Assembly: GCF_014635185.1 (NCBI RefSeq)
Contig: NZ_BMCM01000001.1
Location: 1,054,001-1,118,000, forward strand
Reading direction: 5' to 3'
DNA: 64,000 bases
DNA from: Microbacterium murale
GTDB lineage: Bacteria; Actinomycetota; Actinomycetes; Actinomycetales; Microbacteriaceae
The position numbers and the translations under genes were made by a program. Below are positions 24,931-33,507 of the stretch, in pieces; the stretch's first letter is position 1; every line of letters begins with the position of its first letter. The notes under the pieces were generated by a model, which did no database searches, was not told the origin of the DNA, and saw nothing but the letters and a program-made list of their open reading frames with translations.

Positions 24931-25724
24931 CCGTACCGCTCACCTTCATCGCTCAGACCCACAACCTGTGGGGCGATCATCATGCCGCCGAGCGGGAGAC
25001 CGCGATGCGCGCCCTCTACGAGCTCCGCGCTCCCGACCTGCTCGCCACGCAGGAGACGCGCGCCTGGTCGCGGGACCTGCTGGATGCCGCGATGCCCGGT
25101 CACGACCGCGTGAACGACGATTTCCCCGGGTGGGAGAAGCAGAGCAACCTGTGGTGGAACCGCGAGCTGTTCAGCGAGATAGAGCACGGCGCCGAGGATG
25201 TCGGCATCCATGACGCGAACGCCCGCCTGTTCTGGGTGCGGCTGCGCGTCGCAGGAGGAGACCGGACGATCCTCTGGACGACAGCGCACCTCTCGTACTC
25301 CGGCAACGCGGTCGAGGTCGAGACGGGGATCAACCAGCGCACGCCGCAGGCGCATCGCGTCGTGGAGGAGCTCGGGCGGCTCGGGGAGGACGACGAACCG
25401 GTCTTCTTCGCCTCAGACACGAACGCGATCGCGACGGCCATCTGGGTGATCGGCAACGCCGGCTACCTCGACTCTTTCAGCGCGCTGAACCGGCAGGCTC
25501 CGCCGACGCATCCCGTCGTGCCCAATCCGTTCCGCGAGACTGTCGGCACGCCGAAGTCGCCCGTCGCGAGCCCGCACAAGACCATCGACTACATCTTCTT
25601 CCGAGGACCAGTGCGCCCGCGCAGCGCCGAGGTCGTGGAGTTCTTCGATCGGGGGATATCGCCCAGCGATCATCACCCGGTCGCATCAGCGTTCACCCTG
25701 CCAGGCCAGTCCGGGCTCGAGTGA
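24927..25724 (+). CDS. Endonuclease/exonuclease/phosphatase (EEP) fold phosphoesterase
   Basis: A 265-residue metal-dependent phosphoesterase. The active-site blocks occur in order: THNLWGD (Asn13), LLATQETRAW (Glu43), TTAHLSYSG, FFASDTNAIA, TIDYIFFRG and SDHHPVAS. The family includes nucleases, sphingomyelinases and inositol-phosphate phosphatases; with no DNA-repair neighbours and a small-molecule importer around it, a phosphodiester or phosphomonoester metabolite is a likelier substrate than DNA. No signal peptide, so cytoplasmic. ATGA overlap with the upstream gene. Confidence 0.85.
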   Translation: MTVPLTFIAQTHNLWGDHHAAERETAMRALYELRAPDLLATQETRAWSRDLLDAAMPGHDRVNDDFPGWEKQSNLWWNRELFSEIEHGAEDVGIHDANARLFWVRLRVAGGDRTILWTTAHLSYSGNAVEVETGINQRTPQAHRVVEELGRLGEDDEPVFFASDTNAIATAIWVIGNAGYLDSFSALNRQAPPTHPVVPNPFRETVGTPKSPVASPHKTIDYIFFRGPVRPRSAEVVEFFDRGISPSDHHPVASAFTLPGQSGLE

Positions 25725-25779
25725 GCAGCACCAAGTCGGACCCGACAAACCAAGTCACATCGAATCAAAGGAGACAGCA

Positions 25780-27363
25780 ATGACATCGCTACGCGCAAAG
25801 ATGCGCTCGATCGCCGCAGTCGCGGTGGCCGGAGCTCTTCTTCTCACAGGGTGTTCGGGCGGAGGCGGTGGTGGAGGCTCGACAGAGCCGCTGCCAGACG
25901 ACCAGCAGACCCTCACCTACATCCCGGCGTACGGCTGGGCCGCGTCCGACATCTCGCAGGCGCCCCTGGAGATCGGCATCAACATGGCGATCTCGCAGAC
26001 GCTCGAGACTCTCGTCACGCTCGACGACGAGAACCAGCCGCAGCCCAAGCTCGCCGAGTCCTGGGAATGGACCGACGACACGACCCTCGTCTTCCACCTG
26101 CGTGAAGGCGTCACCTACTCCGACGGCACGCCCTTCACCGCTGCCGACGTGAAGGGCTCGATCGAGCGGTACATCGCGTGGGAGGCCGCGCTGAAGACGG
26201 TGCTCTCCCCGATCCAGTCGGTCGAGGCCACCGATGACCTCACCGTCACGATCAAGACCGCAGGCCCATCGGGAACACTGGTCGGCGTTCTCTCGATGGT
26301 CTACATCGGAAAGGCCGAGTTCTCGCATCCCGACACGATGATCCAGGCCGACAACGACTACTGGGCTCAGCCGGTCGGGACCGGACCGTTCATCATCGAC
26401 GACTACGTCGCCAACGACCACTTCACCTTCGTGCGCAACGAGGACTACTGGGGTGAGAAGGCGAAGCTCCAGAAGCTGACGATGAAGCAGATCACCGACG
26501 TCAACGGCAAGATCACGGCGCTGTCGAACGGTCAGGCGCAGATCGTGGGCGACGTGCCCTACGATCAGGTCGCGCAGGTCGAGGCGATGAACGACGTCAA
26601 GTTCGTGCAGGAGAGCAGCCTGAACTATTACTTCCTGTGGTTCGACAACAAGAACGAGTTCCTCAAGGATCAGCGCGTCCGCGAGGCGATGTGGGCAGCT
26701 CTCGATCTGAAGACGATCCAGGAGTCGCTCTACGGCGACACGGCGAAGACCATGACGTCGTTCTGCCCCGAGGCGGCCTTCGGATGCGTCGAGCCGACCG
26801 ACGGCATGGTCGAGTACGACCCGGAGCACGCGAAGGAGCTGCTCGCCGAGGCCGGATACCCGGACGGCTTCACCGTGGACGCGATCTACAGCACCGCCAA
26901 CGGCGCCGGTTTCGCCAACATGATGCAGGCGTTCATCTCGGCCTGGCAGGAGATCGGTGTCACGGTCGAGCCGCGGGCTCTGGATGCCGCGTCCTGGCTG
27001 AAGGAGTTCGGCACGGTCAACGAGGCGGATGGAACGCACGCATGGGACATGGACGTGCAGCCGAACCAGACGATCACCGGTGACGCCGACTACACGATCT
27101 ACCGTCTGTACAACTGCACGGCGGCTCGTCTCGGGTACTGCAACGAAGACCTGGACGCGCTGACGACGAAGGCGCAGCAGCTCACCGATCCCGATGAGCG
27201 CCTGGAGCTGTACCAGCAGGCGATCGACATCATGCGGGCCGACACACCGGCGATCCCGCTGCTCGAGATCAACGTCAACGCGGCGATGTCCTCGAATGTC
27301 GAGGGTCTCGTGATCCCTGCGAACGAGTTCATCGACTTCAGCTCGGTGTACCTCACGCAGTGA
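25780..27363 (+). CDS. Family 5 (Dpp/Opp-type) substrate-binding lipoprotein
   Basis: A 527-residue lipoprotein. The signal peptide ends in LLLTGC (lipobox), with a long glycine run after the Cys as linker. The SBP_bac_5 core shows LAESWEWTDDTTLVFHLREG, then VTYSDGTPFTAADVKGSIER and GTGPFIIDDYVANDHFTFVRNEDYW (in blocks). It captures the substrate for the permease and ATPase genes upstream. AAAGGAG precedes the ATG after a 55-base gap. The cavity cannot be read for specificity by eye. Confidence 0.92.
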   Translation: MTSLRAKMRSIAAVAVAGALLLTGCSGGGGGGGSTEPLPDDQQTLTYIPAYGWAASDISQAPLEIGINMAISQTLETLVTLDDENQPQPKLAESWEWTDDTTLVFHLREGVTYSDGTPFTAADVKGSIERYIAWEAALKTVLSPIQSVEATDDLTVTIKTAGPSGTLVGVLSMVYIGKAEFSHPDTMIQADNDYWAQPVGTGPFIIDDYVANDHFTFVRNEDYWGEKAKLQKLTMKQITDVNGKITALSNGQAQIVGDVPYDQVAQVEAMNDVKFVQESSLNYYFLWFDNKNEFLKDQRVREAMWAALDLKTIQESLYGDTAKTMTSFCPEAAFGCVEPTDGMVEYDPEHAKELLAEAGYPDGFTVDAIYSTANGAGFANMMQAFISAWQEIGVTVEPRALDAASWLKEFGTVNEADGTHAWDMDVQPNQTITGDADYTIYRLYNCTAARLGYCNEDLDALTTKAQQLTDPDERLELYQQAIDIMRADTPAIPLLEINVNAAMSSNVEGLVIPANEFIDFSSVYLTQ

Positions 27364-27368
27364 CAGCT

Positions 27369-27402
27369 GATGGCGGGGGCGGCGCGAGCCGTCCCCGCCA
27401 TC
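27369..27402 (+). terminator. Strong hairpin after the binding-protein gene
   Basis: GATGGCGGGG/CCCCGCCATC (10 perfect pairs), a G-T pair and CGGC/GCCG closing a GCGA loop give a 15-pair stem with a GNRA-type tetraloop, 6 bases after the stop. No T-run follows. It could stabilise the binding-protein message or attenuate the downstream genes. Confidence 0.7.
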
Positions 27403-27473
27403 GTCGTCTCAGCATCCACTTCCCGGCATCCGAGTACCGCATCCAAGTCCACGTATCCAAGGAGAGCAAGCGC

Positions 27474-28403
27474 ATGCAGAAAGTCCTCAGTTACGACCGC
27501 GGCCTGGAGCGGTTCAACCCGCTGGCCAGGGTCATCACCTACGACGATTTCGACACCGGGTACAACGGCTGGCTGGATCTCACGCCGAACTTCGTCTACG
27601 ACGACTACGGGTCCTTCGATTCGGTCGTCGACCTCTCGAGTTGGGCTCCCACGCAGCTCAGTTCGGGCGCGATGCGGTTTGCCTCTTCGCACGGGTCGAT
27701 GGAGGGCACGTACTCGCTCAAGCTCAGCACTGCGCCGACCGGTGGCCCGCACACCGAGCCGCCACGGCCGGGGAGTATGGGGCACGCGATCAAGCGACTG
27801 TCCAGGTTCGGCGATCCCGATCTCATCCAGATCGAGGCGTGGTACTCGTACACGCCGGCGCAGGACCGCTTCGGGATCGGCGAGGACGACATCCGCGCGT
27901 TCGGCTTCTTCTTCGATGTGCAGGATGCCGAGCACCGATACATGCCGGGCGTCAGGTACGTCAATGCGCTCGGCGGGAAGCCGGTGCGCAAGTGGCAGTA
28001 CTACCGGGTCGCGGATGGTGTGAGCAGGGCGGACTGGAACTTCGGTGTCGAGGACGGCTGGTGCGTTCCGGGCGTGGACAACCAGTGGTACGGGCGCCGG
28101 TTCGAGGACGGCTCCACCGATGGGTATCAGTGGATCCCCGGCGGTGAGCAGCAGCTGGTGTTCAACGAGAGCCCGGACAAGATCAACTGGATGTACTTCC
28201 GGCTCACTGTCGACGTGCGCCAGAGGCGTTATGTCGAGCTGCAGTCAATGGATCAGGTATTCGACATGCGCGAGCTGGCTCCCACTCTCGTGCCGGGCTA
28301 CAAATCGATCAAGGACCTCATCAACCCGGTGTTCTTCGTCGAGACCGACACCGATCGGACCGTGAACCTCTACCTGGATTCGGTCGTGTACTCGTGCGAG
28401 TGA
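27474..28403 (+). CDS. Uncharacterised large protein, paralogue of the one at 19372
   Basis: A 309-residue protein starting MQKVLSYDRGLERFNPLARV after AAGGAGA. It shares with the 19372-20337 protein the opening FNPLAR(I/V)-T-DDF, the GS/GGM(E/T)GTYSLKL block, E-x-Q(E/L)-FNE-P-K-NW and VELQ---YD(L/M)R(D/E). The protein looks like one long beta-rich domain with many aromatic residues (YYRVADGVSRADWNF), as in carbohydrate-binding folds. No signal peptide or catalytic motif is recognised. It overlaps the FAD oxidoreductase start by 4 bases. Confidence 0.7.
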   Translation: MQKVLSYDRGLERFNPLARVITYDDFDTGYNGWLDLTPNFVYDDYGSFDSVVDLSSWAPTQLSSGAMRFASSHGSMEGTYSLKLSTAPTGGPHTEPPRPGSMGHAIKRLSRFGDPDLIQIEAWYSYTPAQDRFGIGEDDIRAFGFFFDVQDAEHRYMPGVRYVNALGGKPVRKWQYYRVADGVSRADWNFGVEDGWCVPGVDNQWYGRRFEDGSTDGYQWIPGGEQQLVFNESPDKINWMYFRLTVDVRQRRYVELQSMDQVFDMRELAPTLVPGYKSIKDLINPVFFVETDTDRTVNLYLDSVVYSCE

Positions 28404-29761
28404 ACGGGGCCGTCGCCGAGCCCGCGCGCGAGACTCCGGTCGTCGGGACGTTCGACGTGATCGTCGCCGGCGGCGGTCCGGCGGGAGTGATCGCCGCGAT
28501 CGCGGCGGCGCGCGGCGGGGCGCGCACCCTGCTCATCGAGCGGTACGGGTTCGTGGGCGGGATGGCGACGAGCGCACTGGTCACGCCGATCAGCGAGTTC
28601 CGCGTCGGCGGGCGTCAGCACATCGGAGGGATCCCTCTCGAGCTCATGCGGCGTGCGGCAGCGCTGGGCGGGGCCGAACTCGAACGCGACAGCGGCAACT
28701 GGCCGGTCAACGACGAGATCTTCAAGCTCGCCGCGCAACGGCTGCTGCTGGAGAGTGGCGTGACGCTCTTGCTGCACACATGGATCGCGGATGCCGTGGC
28801 CGAGGACGGTCGGGTCAGTCACGTGATCGTTCAGAACAAGGCCGGTCGGGTGGCTTACGCCTGCGAGTCGGTGGTGGACTGCACGGGAGATGCGGACATC
28901 GTGCGCGCGGCTGGGCTGCCGGCCACCAAGGGCGATGTGCTGCAGCCGGCGACCCTGTGGTTCCAGCTCGGCGGCGTCGACACCGACGCGCTCGGGTACG
29001 TCTTCGGGGATGCTGTGGACGGCATCCTCCCCGTGTCGGAGTCGATCCGCGCCCGGCTGGCCGAACTGCACGAGGCCGGTGAGGTGCCGCTGTTCGGCGG
29101 CCCGTGGATCAACAGTTTCTTCCACGACGGGCTCGTCAGCATCAACGTGCTGCGCGAGGCCACCGACGCGAGCGATCCGGAATGGTTCTCCCGCACCGAG
29201 ACGAGCCTGCGCGAGAAGATGCACGCGCTCATCGACGTGCTCCGTCGGGAGTTCCCGGAGTTCCGGGATGCGTGGCTGGCGAAGTCGGGCATCCAGACCG
29301 GGGTGCGCGAGACGCACCACATCGTCGGGCTGTACGAGCTGACCGGAGACGACATCATCCATCCGAAGGCGTTCCCCGACACGGTGGCGAAGGGCGCGCA
29401 CACGATCGACATCCATCACACGGACAGCATCGATCAGAGTGACTTCGTCATCCTCCGCCACCCCTACAACGTGCCGTTCCGTGCTCTCGTGCCAGAGGGC
29501 AGCGAGAACGTCGTCATCGCCGGGCGGTGTCTGTGCGCCGATGGCCCCGGATTCGGATCCGTGCGGGTGATGGCGACGTGCATGGCGATGGGTCAAGGGG
29601 CGGGAACCGCCGCCGCGCTCGCCGTGCGTCACGGCCTGACGATGGGCGAGATGGACTTCGACCTGTTGCGTGCTGCGCTGATCGACGACGGGGCGATCAT
29701 CGACTTCGACAACGTCCACGTCGAGAACATCGCGGCACTCGCCGGAACTGACAGGAGCTGA
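28400..29761 (+). CDS. FAD-dependent oxidoreductase (FAD_oxidored-type)
   Basis: A 453-residue flavoprotein. FDVIVAGGGPAGVIAAIAAA (about residue 18) is the dinucleotide-binding loop, followed by LIERYGFVGGMATSALV, VDCTGDADIVRAAG and the C-terminal FAD block NVVIAGRCLCADGPGFGSVR then MATCMAMGQGAGTAAALAV. This family contains unassigned oxidoreductases often found in polysaccharide- or polyol-degradation loci. GTG 28400 is chosen because it gives the GTGA overlap used across this operon; a GTG two codons earlier is possible. It would oxidise or reduce the imported compound. Confidence 0.85.
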   Translation: MNGAVAEPARETPVVGTFDVIVAGGGPAGVIAAIAAARGGARTLLIERYGFVGGMATSALVTPISEFRVGGRQHIGGIPLELMRRAAALGGAELERDSGNWPVNDEIFKLAAQRLLLESGVTLLLHTWIADAVAEDGRVSHVIVQNKAGRVAYACESVVDCTGDADIVRAAGLPATKGDVLQPATLWFQLGGVDTDALGYVFGDAVDGILPVSESIRARLAELHEAGEVPLFGGPWINSFFHDGLVSINVLREATDASDPEWFSRTETSLREKMHALIDVLRREFPEFRDAWLAKSGIQTGVRETHHIVGLYELTGDDIIHPKAFPDTVAKGAHTIDIHHTDSIDQSDFVILRHPYNVPFRALVPEGSENVVIAGRCLCADGPGFGSVRVMATCMAMGQGAGTAAALAVRHGLTMGEMDFDLLRAALIDDGAIIDFDNVHVENIAALAGTDRS

Positions 29762-29764
29762 GTC

Positions 29765-30091
29765 ATGCTGCAGAACAACACCTCCGTGCTGGCCAGGAGG
29801 GTCGTCATCGATGGAGACTTCGCGACGCTGGCGTACGAGGCAGGATGGGCGCGTGAGGCCGTCGTCTTCGTGCAGGTCGAGGGCGGTCATCCCGATCTCG
29901 TCGTGGCGACCGAGATCTCGCCGGACGGGATCAACTGGATCCGTCGCGGTGAGCCCGCGACGCTGTCAGCGGATGCGACGATCGCAGAGCTTTCACTGTC
30001 GGCGTTCGGCAACTGGCTGCGGGTGACGGTGACGGGTGCGTCGCCGGAGGCACCCGCCCGCATCCTCATCCACGTGAACGGGAAGAGCTGA
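29765..30091 (+). CDS. Uncharacterised small protein, paralogue of the one at 19023
   Basis: A 108-residue, beta-rich cytosolic protein. VVATEISPDGINWIRRGEPA and SAFGNWLRVTVTGASPEAPA correspond to the same positions in the 113-residue protein at 19023-19364, and both end in a hydrophobic strand (RILIHVN/RIYLEL). It begins 3 bases after the oxidoreductase stop. The reappearance of the same large plus small pair on the other side of the divergent promoter is the best evidence that the two form a functional unit. Confidence 0.7.
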   Translation: MLQNNTSVLARRVVIDGDFATLAYEAGWAREAVVFVQVEGGHPDLVVATEISPDGINWIRRGEPATLSADATIAELSLSAFGNWLRVTVTGASPEAPARILIHVNGKS

Positions 30092-30102
30092 ACGGGCGAC
30101 GT

Positions 30103-31167
30103 GTGACCGGCCGCAAGCACATCGCCCATCAGGGCGTGCACCTGCGCGCGACGATCGCCGGGGAGAACTCGCTCGAGGCGCTGAGGCTCGCCGCTCGCGC
30201 CAGGTTCGAGTGCGTCGAGATGGATGTGCGACTGAGCCGCGACGATGAATTCGTCGTCATGCACGACGAGACGCTGAACCGCACCTGCCTCGATCGGCAC
30301 GGTGGCGAGCTGACCGAACTGGTCCCGGTGTGGAGCAGAACGCTCGACGAGCTCAGGGAGGGGTACGTGCTCAGGGCTCGTGAGTCGCAAGTCCGCGAGC
30401 GGATCCCCACGTTGCGCGAGTATCTCGAGGAGGCACGCCGACTCGGCATCCTGCCGTTCATCGAGCTGAAGCTGCACGACCAGCCGCGTCGCGTCTACGA
30501 CGATCTCCTCGACATGGCTTCGGAGATCCTCGGGCGTGACGGATTCGTGATCACGTCGAACAACAATGCCAACCTCCTCATCCGCGGTCTGGGGGTTCGC
30601 GACGTCACGCTGATGGGCATCCTGTATCAGACGACGTTCGAGGAGATCGAGGGGCTGGGCGGCACGATCATGGCCATCAGCCTCACGCGGTTCGACGCAG
30701 CCGAGCACGCGGCGCTGGCCCGGCGCGCCCATGAAGCGGGGATTCTCACCGAGACGCACGTCGACACCATGGCGATGCTCGCTTGGGCGGATGAGCGCGG
30801 GATCGAGTATCTGTCGACCGACGTCATCGCACCGGATGCCGCGGCCGAGGCGTCGGTCGTCTTCGCCGCGGATCTGCAGGCGGCCGCGCACGACGGGCTT
30901 GCGGAGAACGGCGTTGTGACGCTCGACCCCGGACAGCGGCTGACGGTCGCCTCGCCGGAAGTGCCGTTCGGCGCGGCCTTCCTCGAGATGCGGATGTCGG
31001 GAGCGTGCGACGGGCGGTTCGCCGGGCAGGAGTTCACGGTGGATGCTGCGGAGAGCACCCGCGTTCGTCATCAGTTGCTTCTGAGTCGGAGGCGCGCCGA
31101 GCTCAGTTTCGTCGCCCGCTCGGCGTGCGTCATCGAGAGCATCGGGCTGAAGGTCACAGAGCTCTGA
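30103..31167 (+). CDS. Glycerophosphodiester phosphodiesterase-like protein with extra C-terminal domain
   Basis: A 354-residue protein. Residues 1-250 are a GDPD TIM barrel: HIAHQG with His9, GENSLEAL (Glu21, Asn22), VEMDVRL (Glu39, Asp41), VMHDETLNRT (His54) and FIELKL. The first motif reads AHQG rather than AHRG. Such enzymes split glycerophosphodiesters into glycerol 3-phosphate and an alcohol. Residues about 265-354 form an added beta-rich region (VVTLDPGQRLTVASPEVPFG and on) not present in standard GDPDs. Start GTG 30103. Last gene of the importer operon. Confidence 0.82.
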   Translation: MTGRKHIAHQGVHLRATIAGENSLEALRLAARARFECVEMDVRLSRDDEFVVMHDETLNRTCLDRHGGELTELVPVWSRTLDELREGYVLRARESQVRERIPTLREYLEEARRLGILPFIELKLHDQPRRVYDDLLDMASEILGRDGFVITSNNNANLLIRGLGVRDVTLMGILYQTTFEEIEGLGGTIMAISLTRFDAAEHAALARRAHEAGILTETHVDTMAMLAWADERGIEYLSTDVIAPDAAAEASVVFAADLQAAAHDGLAENGVVTLDPGQRLTVASPEVPFGAAFLEMRMSGACDGRFAGQEFTVDAAESTRVRHQLLLSRRRAELSFVARSACVIESIGLKVTEL

Positions 31168-31237
31168 GGCGCGCGGGATTCATCCCCAGTGCGGGTGCCG
31201 CGCCACGGCAACCGGCACACACGAATCGAAATGCGTA

Positions 31238-31270
31238 TTGACGTGAAGCTCAGGACTGGTATCGTTACCA
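31238..31270 (+). promoter_or_regulatory. Promoter and LacI operator of the mannoside importer operon
   Basis: TTGACG (31238-31243) and TATCGT (31260-31265) are 16 bases apart. The -10 is covered by TGGTATCGTTACCA (31257-31270), a 14-base palindrome with one mismatch to the regulon consensus TGGTAACGTTACCA. The SBP ATG follows 21 bases later, after GGAGG. Confidence 0.7.
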
Positions 31271-31291
31271 ACACCGATCGAGGAGGATCAC

Positions 31292-32587
31292 ATGGGACAG
31301 AGGCACACAGCACTGAAGCGAGTGGGCGGTTTCGGCGTCGCACTCGTAATGGCGTTCGGGCTCGCAGCCTGCGCGCAAGGGTCGTCCACTGGGGGCGGCG
31401 GCGACTCGAACGTCGTCACACTGAACGGTGATCGCGCCGACTTCACAGAGGCATACGCGGTTGCTGGCGAAGCGCTCGAGGAATCTGCAGGCTTCGGCCT
31501 CGAGGCGCGCAACGTGCCCTCGACCGAGAACTACCAGCAGATCGTGCGCTCTTCGCTGAAGACCGACAGCACGACCGACCTGGTGAAGTGGTGGAACGGG
31601 TATCGACTCCAGGAGCTCGCACGGTCCGGTGGGCTCGCGGACCTCACCGACTCATGGGACGCCGCTGTCGAGAAGGGCTGGGTCAACGAAGACACTCGCG
31701 ACAGCTTCTCCTACGACGGCAAGGTCTATGGCCTTCCCATCTACAAGTCCTACTGGACGATCTTCTACAACAAGAAGGTGTTCGCCGACGTCGGCATCGA
31801 AGTGCCCACCACCTGGGCGGAGTTCGAATCGAACAACGATGCGCTCAAGGCCGCCGGCGTCACGCCGCTGTTCGCCACGCAGGAGGCCGGCTGGACTTCG
31901 TTCATCTGGTACGCGGAGATCCTGTCCAAGCTCGACCCTGACTTCTATCAGAAACTCATGGACGGAGAGGCGAAGTACACCGATCCGACATCGCGCAAGG
32001 CGATGGAGATCTGGTCCGACATGTTCGCCAAGGGCTGGTTCACCTCACCGGACACTGCGTGGGACAACGAGCCATCGCTGTTCGCAGCGGGCACAGTGGC
32101 ACAGGTTCCGATGGGGTCCTGGCGCAACGGGCTGTTCGCCGACACCATGGATCAGGCCGACTACGGCGCATTCCTCCTGCCAACCGTCGAGGAAGGCGTG
32201 CAGCCGTCCGTGATCGTCGAGTCGGGCGTCATCACGATGGCGGCTAAGGCACCCAACGCCGAGGGCGCGCAGGCAGTGATGGACAACTGGCTGAGTCCGG
32301 AGGTGCAGCAGCCCTGGGCGGATGAGATCAAGGACACCTCGGCGAACCCGATGGTGGGTACCGACGACCCCGTGCTCGGTTCGATGCTCGAGCAGGTCAA
32401 GGCCAACGAGCCGGTCGAGCTGGTGCGCTACTGGGAGGCGGGCCCTCCCGCCCTGATCGAGAGTGGCGTGCAGTTCTTCGGCGCCTTCATGGCAGACCCC
32501 TCTCCGGCGAACATCGATCCGACGCTGCAGAAGCTGCAGGATCTGGCTGACACCGAGTGGGCGAACTGGAAGGCAGCCGGCAAGTGA
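31292..32587 (+). CDS. Family 1 sugar ABC substrate-binding lipoprotein
   Basis: A 431-residue lipoprotein with lipobox GLAAC after a basic leader and a long Gly/Ser linker. The SBP_bac_1 fold is shown by GKVYGLPIYKSYWTIFYNKK and VPTTWAEFESNNDALKAAGV, and MGSWRNGLFADTM with late helices typical of oligosaccharide binders. It is the first gene of SBP-permease-permease-AGE isomerase, under the mannoside-regulon operator. The cluster's secreted GH92 mannosidase suggests that mannose or short manno-oligosaccharides are its ligand. Confidence 0.9.
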   Translation: MGQRHTALKRVGGFGVALVMAFGLAACAQGSSTGGGGDSNVVTLNGDRADFTEAYAVAGEALEESAGFGLEARNVPSTENYQQIVRSSLKTDSTTDLVKWWNGYRLQELARSGGLADLTDSWDAAVEKGWVNEDTRDSFSYDGKVYGLPIYKSYWTIFYNKKVFADVGIEVPTTWAEFESNNDALKAAGVTPLFATQEAGWTSFIWYAEILSKLDPDFYQKLMDGEAKYTDPTSRKAMEIWSDMFAKGWFTSPDTAWDNEPSLFAAGTVAQVPMGSWRNGLFADTMDQADYGAFLLPTVEEGVQPSVIVESGVITMAAKAPNAEGAQAVMDNWLSPEVQQPWADEIKDTSANPMVGTDDPVLGSMLEQVKANEPVELVRYWEAGPPALIESGVQFFGAFMADPSPANIDPTLQKLQDLADTEWANWKAAGK

Positions 32588-33504
32588 CGGGTTCCGTGAC
32601 GTCGGTCCGTCCCAAGGGAGCCCCCTCGTCGACGGGCCGACGTCCCGGAACGCTCGGAGGTCGGTTGCAGGCGATCCCGTTCCTGCTGCCGGCCGTGGCG
32701 CTCGTCGGCGTCATGCTGCTCGTCCCCTTCGCCGCGACGGTCTATCAGAGCTTCACGAACGACGACGGATTCACCGCCGACTTCATCGGGGTCGACAACT
32801 TCTTCCGGTTGGCCAGCGACCCGCTGTTCGGACAGTCACTGTTGAACACGGTGATGTGGACGGTGGGAACACTGGTGCTGCCGGTCGGCATCGGTCTGCT
32901 CGTCGCCGTGTTCACGTCGCAGATGAAGGGCGGCAAGTGGCTCCGGCTCGCATTCGTCCTGCCCTACGCGCTCTCCGGCGCCGCGACCGCTGTGATCTGG
33001 GGCTTCATCCTGCGATCCGACGGTGCGCTCAACCAAGCCATCGCATTCTTCGGCGGTAGCCCGGCGGCATCGGGATGGCTGCTGGAGTGGCCAACGAACA
33101 CCATCGTGATGATCCTCGCCAATACTTGGCAGGCAACCGGTGTGGCGGTCATCCTCTTCCTCGTCGGACTTCAGGCCATTCCGTCCGAGACCGTCGAGGC
33201 CGGCGCCCTCGACGGAGCGACCGGTTACCGGCTGTTCTGGCACATCATCGTTCCTCAACTGCGTCCGGTCACCGTCGTCGTCATCGGGATGTCGATCGCG
33301 AACAGCCTGCGCGTGTTCGACATGATCTGGCTGCTCACCAAGGGCGGCCCCGGAGGGTCATCCGAGACGCTCGCCGTGACCATGTATCGACAGACCTTCA
33401 TCATCAGCGACTACGGCTATGGCGCGGCGGTCGCGGTGGTGCTGGCAATCATCGTCGTGGGCGCGTCCTGGGCCTATCTGCGACAGCAACTGAAGGAGAG
33501 CTGA
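32584..33504 (+). CDS. Sugar ABC transporter permease (MalF-like)
   Basis: A 306-residue CUT1-type permease with six hydrophobic segments after a cytosolic leader. PFLLPAVALVGVMLLVPFAA is the first helix, and the EAA loop IPSETVEAGALDGATGYRLF faces the ATPase. Start GTG 32584 gives a GTGA overlap with the binding-protein stop. No ATPase gene is present in this operon, as is usual for CUT1 systems that borrow a shared MsmK-type ATPase. It pairs with the permease at 33508. Confidence 0.9.
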   Translation: MTGSVTSVRPKGAPSSTGRRPGTLGGRLQAIPFLLPAVALVGVMLLVPFAATVYQSFTNDDGFTADFIGVDNFFRLASDPLFGQSLLNTVMWTVGTLVLPVGIGLLVAVFTSQMKGGKWLRLAFVLPYALSGAATAVIWGFILRSDGALNQAIAFFGGSPAASGWLLEWPTNTIVMILANTWQATGVAVILFLVGLQAIPSETVEAGALDGATGYRLFWHIIVPQLRPVTVVVIGMSIANSLRVFDMIWLLTKGGPGGSSETLAVTMYRQTFIISDYGYGAAVAVVLAIIVVGASWAYLRQQLKES

Positions 33505-33507
33505 GCC

